From C00003060 sp964502635 (GTDB lineage: Bacteria; Desulfobacterota; Desulfobacteria; Desulfobacterales; C00003060), in the NCBI GenBank assembly GCA_964502635.1, contig CAZCXI010000045.1, positions 1-25,984 on the forward strand: 25,984 bases of DNA, written 5' to 3'. How positions within the stretch are numbered: the stretch's first letter is position 1; the number at the start of each line of letters is the position of its first letter. This document shows, piece after piece, positions 8,315-15,137 of the stretch. Made by a program: the position numbers and the translations under genes. The notes below the pieces were generated by a model. The model searched no databases and was not told the origin of the DNA. It saw nothing but the letters and a program-made list of their open reading frames with translations.

Positions 8315-8542
8315 CTATTCTTTGTGGTCATAATTTCCCTTGATCTCCTGACTAATATAGGTGGCAAGCCCACGACCAGCTTTGGCAAGTCGCTTCATCT
8401 CATCAACATGGCCTTTTCCGGGTATACTGTTCGAGTAGACATAAACATCTGTGCTGTTGATAAACCTAACCTTAATCAAGGAGTCGGTGATCTGATATTC
8501 ATCAACTCCTGAATTGCCATGCAGATTGGCATACTTATCCAT
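8315..8542 (-). CDS. Small KTSC-like domain protein
   Basis: The 75-aa protein has a strong ribosome site (AAGGAGGA, 8546-8553, four nt before the ATG). Its layout (GNSGVDEYQI, then IKVRF, then VYVYS, then AKAGRGLATYI) resembles the small KTSC/KTSC-like family: a short beta-sheet barrel with an invariant AxxGxG...YI end. Function is not established; domains of this shape occur alone or at the C-terminus of lysyl-tRNA synthetase-like proteins. It lies between yhaO and the SIR2-HerA cassette, all on the same strand but separated by gaps of about 200-500 bp, so it may have its own promoter. The KTSC protein at 9092-9313 shares the same core pattern. Confidence 0.75.
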   Translation of the reverse strand: MDKYANLHGNSGVDEYQITDSLIKVRFINSTDVYVYSNSIPGKGHVDEMKRLAKAGRGLATYISQEIKGNYDHKE

Positions 8543-8682
8543 GTTTCCTCCTTCTCACTAAATGCCTTAGATTGCCAGCGGGATGGACGCCGCTACGTTC
8601 CAGGGGGCTTCAACGAAAAAACGTGCTATTCTTCCCGTCTGGTCCACAAAAATGTTAACAAGTTTATATATCTAAGCCTTCC

Positions 8683-8817
8683 AGCCTGGTAGGTTGGGTT
8701 AAGCGAAGCGCAACCCAACAAAACACGAATCATAATGTTCCATATGCTCTGAACTCCTGCGCTTGACTTAACAAAAACTGATGTTGGGTTTCATCCCCCA
8801 ACCCAACCTACCAGGCT
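8683..8817. repeat. REP-like palindromic element with 18-bp inverted ends
   Basis: Positions 8683-8700 (AGCCTGGTAGGTTGGGTT) and 8800-8817 are exact reverse complements. Just inside the left end is the palindromic GGTTGGGTTAAGCGAAGCGC...CCCAAC motif. AGGTTGGGTT...AACCCAAC palindromes of this kind are widespread dispersed repeats in bacteria. It also holds an inner TGTTGGGTT...AACCCAAC stem. Confidence 0.75.
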
Positions 8818-9017
8818 AAATCGCCCTTTTGTTTAGACGGTACCACACACAAGACTGAGTGGCCTTCAAGCAGAAAATCAATTTCTAGTTGTACTTCAGA
8901 AAAGGAGTTGTCTTCGCGCATAATTTCTTCAATATTCCGCAAGAGGCAAATTGCATCTTTACTGATCTTTATCGATATTTTTGGTAAAGCTTGTGTCATT
9001 ATTTTAGGGGCAAACAT
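8808..9017 (-). CDS. Small hypothetical protein, doubtful
   Basis: The open frame of 69 codons (63 if the second ATG at 8999 is used) has a protein-like alternation (ISIKISKDAICLLRNIEEIM, then VQLEIDFLLEG) with possible beta-alpha-beta structure. No good Shine-Dalgarno precedes either ATG. The last codons and the stop come from the arm of the REP-like repeat at 8800-8817, so the reading frame may have been longer before the repeat inserted. No family is recognised. It could be a truncated gene or chance. Confidence 0.3.
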   Translation of the reverse strand: MFAPKIMTQALPKISIKISKDAICLLRNIEEIMREDNSFSEVQLEIDFLLEGHSVLCVVPSKQKGDLAW

Positions 9018-9054
9018 TTGAGATAATTTGCGCCCCCAAGTAACTTGCCCATCA

Positions 9055-9076
9055 GGCGGCAGACGATCTCGCCGCC
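9055..9076 (-). terminator. GC-rich stem-loop downstream of the SIR2-HerA-KTSC cassette
   Basis: GGCGGC (9055-9060) pairs with GCCGCC (9071-9076), and the stem can extend three pairs inward past a bulged base. It sits 15 bp after the KTSC stop codon in the direction of transcription. There is no T-run behind it, so it may stabilise the mRNA 3' end or terminate weakly. Confidence 0.35.
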
Positions 9077-9091
9077 GTTAAGTTAACCGAT

Positions 9092-9313
9092 TTAGCCTGA
9101 ATGACGTCCATTTGGCTTGAAGTCTAAGATTCTGGCGATGTACTGGCCTCGAGACTGTCCCGGTGCGGCAAACTCTTCCCAGACATGGGGAGGACAAGCA
9201 GCGTACCACCACTCGACCCCATCCGGGAACCGGACGTATATTTTCTCGTCCTCCGGATCATATGCCTCAGCGACGATTCGAGTTGAACCGTTAACTGGAA
9301 TCCATTCAATCAT
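9092..9313 (-). CDS. KTSC-domain small protein, third gene of the SIR2-HerA cassette
   Basis: The 73-aa protein fits the KTSC family: VNGSTRIVAEAYDPEDEKI, IYVRFPDG, WWYAACPPHVWEEF, then SRGQYIARIL. The ATG overlaps the herA stop as ATGA, and a near-perfect Shine-Dalgarno (AGGAGGTG, 9319-9326) lies five bases upstream inside the herA coding end, so efficient translation is expected. KTSC domains have no proven biochemical activity. Coupling to herA suggests that the product binds the HerA-SIR2 complex, regulates it, or is an accessory effector; this is inference from position only. The tail FKPNGRHSG may be disordered. The protein is complete for the family. Confidence 0.85.
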   Translation of the reverse strand: MIEWIPVNGSTRIVAEAYDPEDEKIYVRFPDGVEWWYAACPPHVWEEFAAPGQSRGQYIARILDFKPNGRHSG

Positions 9314-11079
9314 TCTTTCACCTCCTCAAAGGTGCCGCGCCACGATGCCAAGGCAGGTCCAATATCGGGCAGCTTTGGTTCCTGACGCCAAGGCTTCAGG
9401 GAGGGATCCTCACCTTGTGGCCATGGGTTAGGGTTGTCAAGGCAAGTACGTGCGGGGAGGACGACAGCTTCTCCGCTGATGATTGCCTCATGAGTACGCA
9501 GTGAGGGAAGTATGGCAGCTAATCCAGCAACCGTATCCGGGAGTGCCGATTTGATGGTTCCTTGATCATCCGAATTCGACAGTCGAAGGGCGATAATAGT
9601 ACCACACTGGGCCAAAGCCGTCTTGGGAAGTTCAGTCGGACGTTGAGTAACCATCAGGAGTCCAATCCCGTACTTGCGACCCTCCCTCGCTATTCGGTTG
9701 GCCGAATTTCGGGTCAATGTGCTGGCGTCTTCACCGAGGTAGCGGTGGGCTTCCTCCAACACAACAAGAACAGGATTTGGCCGTCCAATCCCTGGTCCAC
9801 CCGCTTTGCCGCGCATCGAAACCTCAAATAGGAGATTGAGTACAACGCCGATAGCTACGTCAGCAGCTTCAGACGGAACGCCACTGAAGTCAAGGACCGA
9901 GATAGGTTTTACCTTGCCTAGCCACTCGTGCACAACCTCAATGAGCGGATCTTGTCCCTTCGGATCGCCAGCTGGTTCCTGGAAGAAACGCAATTGCGGG
10001 TCGAGAAGGCCCAGCCGGAGAAGGTCCGGAGTCGTTCCATACACGCCGTACATTGGACCTTTATGCGGTGGTTCTCCTGCGGGGCCGTATGGCTCAAACT
10101 CCGCTACGCGCAGAGTAGCCGAATCACCCGCGTTCGTTTTACAGGCCGTGGTCGGATCACTCTTTTTTTGACGGGTTTCTCGATTCTCCGAGTCCATTTT
10201 GTGCCAAATGGGACGGATATCGAAGGGTACTGGTGTATCGGCGGTAATTGTAGTGGGATCGAGAGTCAGCCAAATCGCATCCTCAACGAATTTGCGTCGA
10301 GCTGCCACTACGAGTTCCGCGAAACGACTGGCGAACGTAGCACCCCCAGGGGCACCAGTGAAAATACGTATGATATCCGAGGCAGGTAGCGCCCAATAGG
10401 GCACACGGAGTCGATTGTCTCCGGGGGCAAGAACACTTCGAACGGAAGCACTATCCTTCAGAGCAGGAGCGTACTCGCCATGCGGATCGATAACTACTAT
10501 ATTGGATGCTTTCCATCCCCCATTTACGAACGCCTGTAACATCGAAGCGACTGCACTTGTTTTTCCGGAACCAGTAGAACCTACTACTGCGGCATGCCGT
10601 ACCACGAGGGCCGAAGCATGCAAGGATACCGGGACCTCCACTGTACTTGCCAATCGGCCCAAGCGTACGTGTTCGTCATCAGGAGGAGGAAAAACTGACC
10701 TGAGTTCATCAGGTGTTGCAAAATGGACGGGATCATCCAAACCAGGGTACGAACCCACTCCTCGTTGGAAGCGACCCGTTGCACGGTCAATTTCACCTAA
10801 CAACTGAACTTGAAGCCAGCGCTCATCAAGTTGAACGGTATCGGCTGGTGCCAGAGGTCCAGACAATTCAGCAATACCAACGAGATTCACGGTTGCGATG
10901 AGGTCAACAAGCCCTTGAGGAATGCGCACGAGAGAACCGATTTGGCCGACAGGCTGTAACTGCCCGCGGTATATTGGAGCGACACCAGCCAAGTCAGAAT
11001 CGAGTGCCACGGTTATGGTCGCTCCAAGGACATGGCGCACCCTACCTATGCAGGTCGGATCTCCCTCAGGCATTATCAT
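9310..11079 (-). CDS. herA: HerA-type hexameric DNA translocase ATPase (defence partner of SIR2)
   Basis: The 589-aa protein starts with a HAS-barrel-like segment (about residues 8-100, IGRVRHVLGATITVAL and PVGQIGSLVRIPQG). The HerA/FtsK ATPase core follows: Walker A GSTGSGKTSA at about 167-176, VVIDPHGEY at about 195-203, Walker B LVVLEEAH at about 438-445, and the sensor stretch VTQRPTELPKTALAQCGT (about 477-494). A segment of about 60 residues rich in charged and Gly/Pro residues (around 295-355) interrupts the core. HerA forms hexamers. Together with SIR2 it makes the known Sir2-HerA (Nezha) anti-phage complex. The start at 11079 is chosen because GGGGGGAG lies five bases upstream; it overlaps the sir2 end by 14 bp. 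An ATG at 11073 is the alternative. Confidence 0.92.
   Translation of the reverse strand: MIMPEGDPTCIGRVRHVLGATITVALDSDLAGVAPIYRGQLQPVGQIGSLVRIPQGLVDLIATVNLVGIAELSGPLAPADTVQLDERWLQVQLLGEIDRATGRFQRGVGSYPGLDDPVHFATPDELRSVFPPPDDEHVRLGRLASTVEVPVSLHASALVVRHAAVVGSTGSGKTSAVASMLQAFVNGGWKASNIVVIDPHGEYAPALKDSASVRSVLAPGDNRLRVPYWALPASDIIRIFTGAPGGATFASRFAELVVAARRKFVEDAIWLTLDPTTITADTPVPFDIRPIWHKMDSENRETRQKKSDPTTACKTNAGDSATLRVAEFEPYGPAGEPPHKGPMYGVYGTTPDLLRLGLLDPQLRFFQEPAGDPKGQDPLIEVVHEWLGKVKPISVLDFSGVPSEAADVAIGVVLNLLFEVSMRGKAGGPGIGRPNPVLVVLEEAHRYLGEDASTLTRNSANRIAREGRKYGIGLLMVTQRPTELPKTALAQCGTIIALRLSNSDDQGTIKSALPDTVAGLAAILPSLRTHEAIISGEAVVLPARTCLDNPNPWPQGEDPSLKPWRQEPKLPDIGPALASWRGTFEEVKE
9319..9326 (-). promoter_or_regulatory. 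Strong Shine-Dalgarno for the KTSC gene
   Basis: AGGAGGTG lies within the last codons of herA, five nt before the ATG at 9313. It supports the KTSC frame as a true gene and implies translation coupled with herA. Confidence 0.8.
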
Positions 11080-12235
11080 TCTTACTCCCCCCGTCATCAG
11101 GCTTCGCGATAATATTCTCGAACAGATCACGCAAGCGGATTTCAAATTCGGACTCGCGCGTTACACTTCTGGCGAGGTGTGCTGCCAGGCCTGAAAAATC
11201 CCGAAGACTAAATTTATCTTCAATCCAGAGGCCTGGCGGAAGATCTTTGGGAGGAGCCCATCCTGCTCTCACACCTCCTATAATTGCCTCATCGCCATTG
11301 ACAACCTGCAAATTAGGTGTGGTAAGAGCCTTATCGGCCAGAACTTCAGGAATATCCGAATAGCACAACACTTGAAATTCGGAGCGTGGGCAATGTAAGG
11401 CTGCATCGAAAATTATGTCGTTTAGGTGATAATCTCTGAAGGAGTAACCCGAAATCAAGACAAGTGTTTCCGGTTCGTGTAACGCCCTTCTGAAACGATC
11501 CTGTAATACAACGAAAGGAACCCGCCGCGACTCCTCGTACTTCGTGTCGGAGGGGAAGATGGCTGCTGTGCCTTCGGTTATCGGGTGGCCCAATCGTATA
11601 ATTTGCTTGTCTTCTTGCCAGAGCCAATTCACCGAACCGTGCATCTTCCAAAGGCGGATGAAAAACGCCGGAATCGATTTCCTATCCGATCCGATCCTAC
11701 CTTCGACGAGTTCCGTGTGGAATCCAGCTCGAATGGTCCCAACGAAGCCGTCGAAATAAGGTACGTGCGATTGGTCAAGAGCAGTCTCCAACAATAAATC
11801 ATAATTAACTGTAAAGATTTCAACTGGTAGATTGTAGTCCGCACGAGCAGTCCATGCAGCAAATTGATAAAAGGGCATGACATTGGCGTTTTGAATATCC
11901 AGCTTCTCGACGATCGCTTTGCACACTGCGGTATCCAAGTCCTTTGCTTTCTTTTGCGTTAGTCCGTCGAACGTCTCTTCACCACGGACCAAGGCTGCAA
12001 TCCGACGGATTCGAGTTAATGCTTCTTCGAGATTGCGCTCTTTTATTTGGCGCTGGAACACCTCTTGGTCGCCTGGCTCCAAAGCTGATACTACCTCTTT
12101 CTGTAGTTGGTCCACACTGGGAAGACCACATGCTTGTGCACTACCTGCACCAAGGAACACACACACGTGACGTGATCTGCTGGCCAGTTTTGCGCTAAGT
12201 GCGGTCGTGAAGTCAACCGGATTATGCTTTAACAT
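11066..12235 (-). CDS. sir2: SIR2-family NADase-like defence effector
   Basis: The 389-aa protein has a full SIR2 catalytic core: the NAD-binding loop FLGAGSAQACGLPS (27-40), TVNYDLLLE with N144, KMHGSVNW with the catalytic-type H199, and LISGYSFRDYHLN (260-272). This layout belongs to the prokaryotic SIR2-like (SIR2_2) branch, which in phage defence degrades NAD+ instead of deacetylating. The C-terminal 50 residues probably contact HerA. It is the promoter-proximal gene of the cassette; AAAGG precedes the ATG by 10 nt. All expected catalytic residues are intact, so the protein should be active. NAD+ depletion upon infection is family knowledge, not visible in the sequence. Confidence 0.92.
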   Translation of the reverse strand: MLKHNPVDFTTALSAKLASRSRHVCVFLGAGSAQACGLPSVDQLQKEVVSALEPGDQEVFQRQIKERNLEEALTRIRRIAALVRGEETFDGLTQKKAKDLDTAVCKAIVEKLDIQNANVMPFYQFAAWTARADYNLPVEIFTVNYDLLLETALDQSHVPYFDGFVGTIRAGFHTELVEGRIGSDRKSIPAFFIRLWKMHGSVNWLWQEDKQIIRLGHPITEGTAAIFPSDTKYEESRRVPFVVLQDRFRRALHEPETLVLISGYSFRDYHLNDIIFDAALHCPRSEFQVLCYSDIPEVLADKALTTPNLQVVNGDEAIIGGVRAGWAPPKDLPPGLWIEDKFSLRDFSGLAAHLARSVTRESEFEIRLRDLFENIIAKPDDGGSKNDNA

Positions 12236-12322
12236 GATCGATATGCCTTTCTATTATTTTGAAGCTCGCTAACGTGGTTGAGCAGTTTCTGTTTGTCACA
12301 CAAAAACCCAATAAACCGTGTA

Positions 12323-12331
12323 CTTATAACA
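12323..12331 (-). promoter_or_regulatory. Candidate extended -10 promoter for sir2-herA-KTSC
   Basis: On the minus strand TGTTATAAG matches an extended -10 box (TGnTATAAt). It lies about 90 bp upstream of the sir2 ATG. TTGTCA occurs further upstream, but its spacing of about 22 bp is too long for a normal -35. The rest of 12236-12515 holds no gene; around 12480-12530 it is pyrimidine-rich low-complexity sequence. Confidence 0.4.
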
Positions 12332-12515
12332 GGAAAACAAATGTGAGGGTTGACAACAAAAGGTGACATTATTGAAAGCTCTGCCGTTTAGCCTCCTTTT
12401 AATGATATTTCACGTAAACCATCCGGTAAGAATCCGGAGTATGACTTCCATGATCTCTTGTCTTAACCTTAAATTTTCCACCACTAACCGCCCTCCGCCA
12501 TCTGTCATCCACCTG

Positions 12516-13610
12516 CTACCTTCTATCCTCCGAACTCGCCCACAAAAACTTATGTTTCAACCCATTAAAACGGTCCCATTTCTTGGTCAAATACTGAAAT
12601 CGTCCAACGACTATGCCCGTGGCAATGCCGAGCTCTTCTGCCAAGCGGATCACCTCGGCCTTGGACCGCAAGGCAGCAATTTGCGGATCATAGGCGCTGG
12701 GTATCAACACGTTTGCGGCAAAGGCGTTGGCCTTGGCCTCTCGCGGATCATCGGTGGTGCCGTCGTTGATAAAGAGGTCCTTCTTGCCGTCGTTGAGGAC
12801 ATGGCCTGCTTCATGGAAGAATGAAAACCAGAATTGGTCTTCGGCTTTTCCTCTCAGATTGAGAAGGATCATGGCCTTGGACGGTGAGATCCATTTGGTG
12901 GCACCATGCCAGGGGACTTTCTTCATCTCAGGGACCAGACAAAGGGCCACGCCGGCACCAGCGCACAGCCTTACCATTTCAGGCACGAATTCATCAGGCT
13001 CCTTGGTAGTCAACAAGCGGATATTCTTCACAGCCTGGGCAAACGCAGCCCTATCAAAGGACCGACAGGAAATCCCTTGAGCCTGCAACTCACCTAGCCT
13101 GATCCAGGCGGATGCCGGTCCGGGGCGGGATTCAAAGCACGGCGAGCGCCGGGCAGCCACGGACGGTTGCGCCCACATATCCTGCCAGGCCCTGACACTG
13201 CTGACGCCGTAGAATTTCAAAACAGCTCTCAGTTGGGCGACCTTGTCCTTGGTGGCTTCAATAGCGCCTCTTTGGATCAGCTCCCGCACCGGAATGGACA
13301 TCAACCATCCCAGGTCTGCTTCAAGTTGTTCCCGCTCTTTGATCTTGGCCAACTGCTCACGGTATTGGGCTTCCAGGTTGTTCCACATGGTGGCAGGAAC
13401 GCCGGTTGCCAACTCCAGCTTGTTGGCTGTTTCATAGGTGATGGGCTGCTCGCCTTTAAAAATGCGGTTGAGCGACTGGACCGTCAGGCCGGTTCGCACG
13501 GCTAACCCTTTTTGGTTCATATCCAGGGAGGCCATCACCTCTTTGAGGGTCTCTCCGGGCGGGACAGCATAATCAGGCTCAAACCCATAACGTCTTTTTG
13601 CCTTCAGCAT
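12516..13610 (-). CDS. higA: HigA-type antitoxin fused to an ImmA/IrrE metalloprotease domain
   Basis: Counting from the ATG at 13610 (364 aa), residues 15-70 form a HigA-like XRE helix-turn-helix (ETLKEVMASLDMNQKGLAVR, then LNRIFKGEQPIT). A linker of about 100 residues follows, then an ImmA/IrrE (M78) protease domain with the zinc motif HEAGH at 266-270 and a downstream Glu in REAKANAFAANVLIP. Start 13610 has GGGAG six nt upstream; the in-frame ATG at 13622 lacks an SD. The toxin gene stops just ahead, the usual higB-higA order. The HTH half should bind toxin and operator. The protease half suggests that the antitoxin, a repressor or the protein itself is cleaved under stress, as known for ImmA; substrate unknown. 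Confidence 0.88.
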   Translation of the reverse strand: MLKAKRRYGFEPDYAVPPGETLKEVMASLDMNQKGLAVRTGLTVQSLNRIFKGEQPITYETANKLELATGVPATMWNNLEAQYREQLAKIKEREQLEADLGWLMSIPVRELIQRGAIEATKDKVAQLRAVLKFYGVSSVRAWQDMWAQPSVAARRSPCFESRPGPASAWIRLGELQAQGISCRSFDRAAFAQAVKNIRLLTTKEPDEFVPEMVRLCAGAGVALCLVPEMKKVPWHGATKWISPSKAMILLNLRGKAEDQFWFSFFHEAGHVLNDGKKDLFINDGTTDDPREAKANAFAANVLIPSAYDPQIAALRSKAEVIRLAEELGIATGIVVGRFQYLTKKWDRFNGLKHKFLWASSEDRR

Positions 13611-13623
13611 GTTGGCTCCCATC

Positions 13624-13959
13624 TTAATGCGTATCCGTAATTTCGATTATTTCGATTTCAGTGACCATAGCCCAATCCAGTCCGCCATCCGTTGTTTCGG
13701 GGACCGGGTCGTTCGCCGGGATAAACAGCAGGCGGTACGGCTGTTCAAGATCGACGCTCAATTGCCCCTTCCGATTCCCGGAAAGCTGGTGACACCGCTG
13801 TGGCGGCAACTTGGAAACATCGGCCAGACAGGATGCGGCGTTAAGCTCCATTAACCGCTGCTGTAACTTGCTTGCCATCTTCGGACCCAGCTTGTTGATA
13901 GCCTCGCCGGCATGACTGCAAATTTTTTGCAGCCTCCTTGTTTTGAAATATAGGATCAT
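13624..13959 (-). CDS. higB: HigB-type RelE-superfamily toxin
   Basis: The 111-aa protein has the HigB/RelE pattern: a helical N-terminal part ending in LGPKMASKLQQRLMELNAA, then the Leu-Pro element KLPPQRCHQLSGNRKGQLSVDL and the final strand PYRLLFIP...EIEIIEITD. HigB toxins are ribosome-dependent mRNA endonucleases. It precedes the antitoxin gene by 13 bp (1 bp if the antitoxin started at 13622). The ATG at 13959 has no strong SD, which would keep toxin synthesis low. The palindrome at 13984-14000 just upstream is the likely site of autorepression. Confidence 0.85.
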   Translation of the reverse strand: MILYFKTRRLQKICSHAGEAINKLGPKMASKLQQRLMELNAASCLADVSKLPPQRCHQLSGNRKGQLSVDLEQPYRLLFIPANDPVPETTDGGLDWAMVTEIEIIEITDTH

Positions 13960-13983
13960 TCACAAACCATTGCAAGAAAAAAA

Positions 13984-14000
13984 TTAACACAACATGTTAA
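13984..14000. promoter_or_regulatory. Candidate HigA operator (TTAACA-N5-TGTTAA)
   Basis: A perfect 6-bp inverted repeat with a 5-bp spacer lies 25 bp upstream of the higB start in AT-rich DNA. Position and symmetry fit binding of a dimeric XRE-type antitoxin repressing its own promoter. No convincing -35/-10 pair could be assigned. Confidence 0.5.
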
Positions 14001-14143
14001 TAAATTTGTTTTATGGCAACTGGAGAAACGTCGTATGATCTAACGCCTTGAAACCTGAACAGCTCTCATCTAGTAGCCAGCCATACGAAGTCTCTGGCTA
14101 TCCCACGCGCAAAACCCATCTGAAAACACACAAGTAGACAGCA

Positions 14144-14237
14144 GGGTCAGGTCTTCATTCTTCACATCTCCCTGAAAGGCCTATTGTCTTAGACCCAAAT
14201 AATTGACTGCAATCTGTGAAGAATGAAGGCATGACCT
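14144..14237. repeat. Dispersed repeat, family B, as an inverted pair
   Basis: Arm 14144-14166 pairs with 14215-14237 (20 of 23 positions complementary), enclosing 48 bp. The first arm is the exact reverse complement of 3110-3132. The second arm lies within a 25-nt exact match to 3099-3123 at 14204-14228. It behaves like a REP/MITE-type palindromic unit, complete here and single-sided at 3.1 kb. Confidence 0.75.
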
Positions 14238-14480
14238 CCCGATCTTGCATGACCTTCTGGCTAAGGATGAGCAAAATCGCCTTCGCGATTCCCTCAATAA
14301 GAATTGAGGCTCCCAACAGGGGCATCAATGCCCTGTCAGGAGCCAGGTAGGCAACATTTGAGGTTGGGGTGCATGGGCACTGCCTCCAGGAGGGGAAGGA
14401 TCCAGCTGGATATTGCCTAGTACCATAGGCATGGCAAGTCAAGGGCTAAGAGCTAATCGTTACCACTTGGCCAAAATGGA
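14238..14480. other. Intergenic region, nothing assignable
   Basis: A minus-strand frame is open across this stretch and into the repeat, but it has no ribosome site or recognisable domain and ends inside the repeat arm. It is more likely repeat-associated sequence than a gene. Confidence 0.3.
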
Positions 14481-14550
14481 GGGGCTTACTGTAACAAAAG
14501 GTTACAATCTGGCGAGTTTTGGGGCTGATTTACTGTAACGTTTTTACACA
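14481..14550. repeat. Pair of TTACTGTAAC repeats, possible remnant insertion-sequence end
   Basis: TTACTGTAAC occurs at 14486-14495 and 14530-14539 in the same orientation, each preceded by GGGGCT (14481, 14521). Each is also half of a palindrome with a 5-nt spacer (TGTAAC...GTTACA at 14490-14506; TGTAA...TTACA at 14534-14548). Multiple short repeats just inside an end beginning TG on the minus strand recall IS21-family termini. They could also be operator sites. The unit directly abuts a broken GNAT gene. Confidence 0.4.
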
Positions 14551-14553
14551 CCT

Positions 14554-14718
14554 GACATTGAGAGGAAATTGAAAGGTCTTGGGGGCTCCCGTTTCGAGGG
14601 TCTTGATGCCGCCAGACACCTCTACGAAAAGGTTGGCTTCAGAGTCGTTGAACAACTCAGAGGGAGTCAATGGGGTGTAGAGGTTAACGAACAACGATTC
14701 GAACTACAGCTCGAGTAG
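14554..14718 (+). pseudogene. 3' fragment of a GNAT N-acetyltransferase gene
   Basis: The frame reads AARHLYEKVGFRVVEQ followed by QWGVEVNEQRFELQLE and a stop at 14716-14718. AARxLYEKxGF is the end of the GNAT acetyl-CoA fold, and the QWGxEVxEQRFEL tail is typical of GNAT proteins fused to MarR-type regulators. The upstream part of the domain is absent: an in-frame stop lies at 14536-14538 and the preceding DNA is repeat sequence. No start or ribosome site is present. The gene was probably cut by insertion or deletion. Confidence 0.7.
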
Positions 14719-14721
14719 CAT

Positions 14722-14765
14722 CACAAACCGGGGTAAGGCTTAAGACGCAGCTTGCCCGGATTGTG
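14722..14765. other. Imperfect stem-loop after the GNAT remnant
   Basis: CACAAACCGGGGTAAG (14722-14737) pairs imperfectly with CTTGCCCGGATTGTG (14751-14765). It may be the old terminator of the GNAT gene or a REP-like unit; no T-run follows. The remaining 150 bp before hicA show no gene. Confidence 0.35.
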
Positions 14766-14918
14766 TGAAAGGAAGGTTGACAAACGTTCTTGGACCCTAA
14801 GTGGGATGCCCATGATCTCATGCTTTGCTTAGAACATTACTATTTTTCATCATGACCATCGCATAATTGCATAGAGGTCCCCTCCAGCCTTCCCAAGAAC
14901 TGGTTGGGCAACCGTAGT

Positions 14919-15137
14919 TTATTCGAATTCCGAGCGAGGAAGTCCAGATTGCCGGATAATCGAGAGCAACGTTCCCGTACGAAGCTCTTTGTGATCCAGC
15001 ACCGGCACTGTAACAGTTGTTCCTGATGTTGATCGCTGCATTGCGATGTGGCTCCCACGTCGTCTTACCTCGATAAAACCATGTTTTTCGAGGATCTGGC
15101 AGACGTCTTTTCCAGAAAGGATGCGTAGCCTACCCAA
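14919..15137 (-). CDS. hicA: HicA family mRNA interferase toxin
   Basis: The 72-aa protein is a YcfA/HicA double-stranded-RNA-binding-like fold: ILSGKDVCQILEKHGF, then RRRGSHIAMQR with the catalytic-type histidine, then TVTVPVLDHKELRTGTLLSI and IIRQSGL. It cleaves mRNA when free of HicB (family knowledge). The start codon is TTG at 15137, with a GGAGGT five bases upstream and no in-frame ATG before the core. It overlaps hicB by 8 bp, so translation is coupled. The catalytic residue is present, so the toxin should be functional. Confidence 0.88.
   Translation of the reverse strand: MGRLRILSGKDVCQILEKHGFIEVRRRGSHIAMQRSTSGTTVTVPVLDHKELRTGTLLSIIRQSGLPRSEFE

Noticed and set aside
9310..11145. Longer HerA start at 11145
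   Set aside because: It would overlap sir2 by 80 bp and add residues (MKSACVICSRILSRSL) unlike HerA N-termini. The start at 11079 has a strong SD.
12363..12824. Plus-strand frame of 153 codons between sir2 and higA
   Set aside because: The second half is antisense to the ImmA/IrrE domain, the first half is pyrimidine-rich intergenic sequence, and no SD is present.
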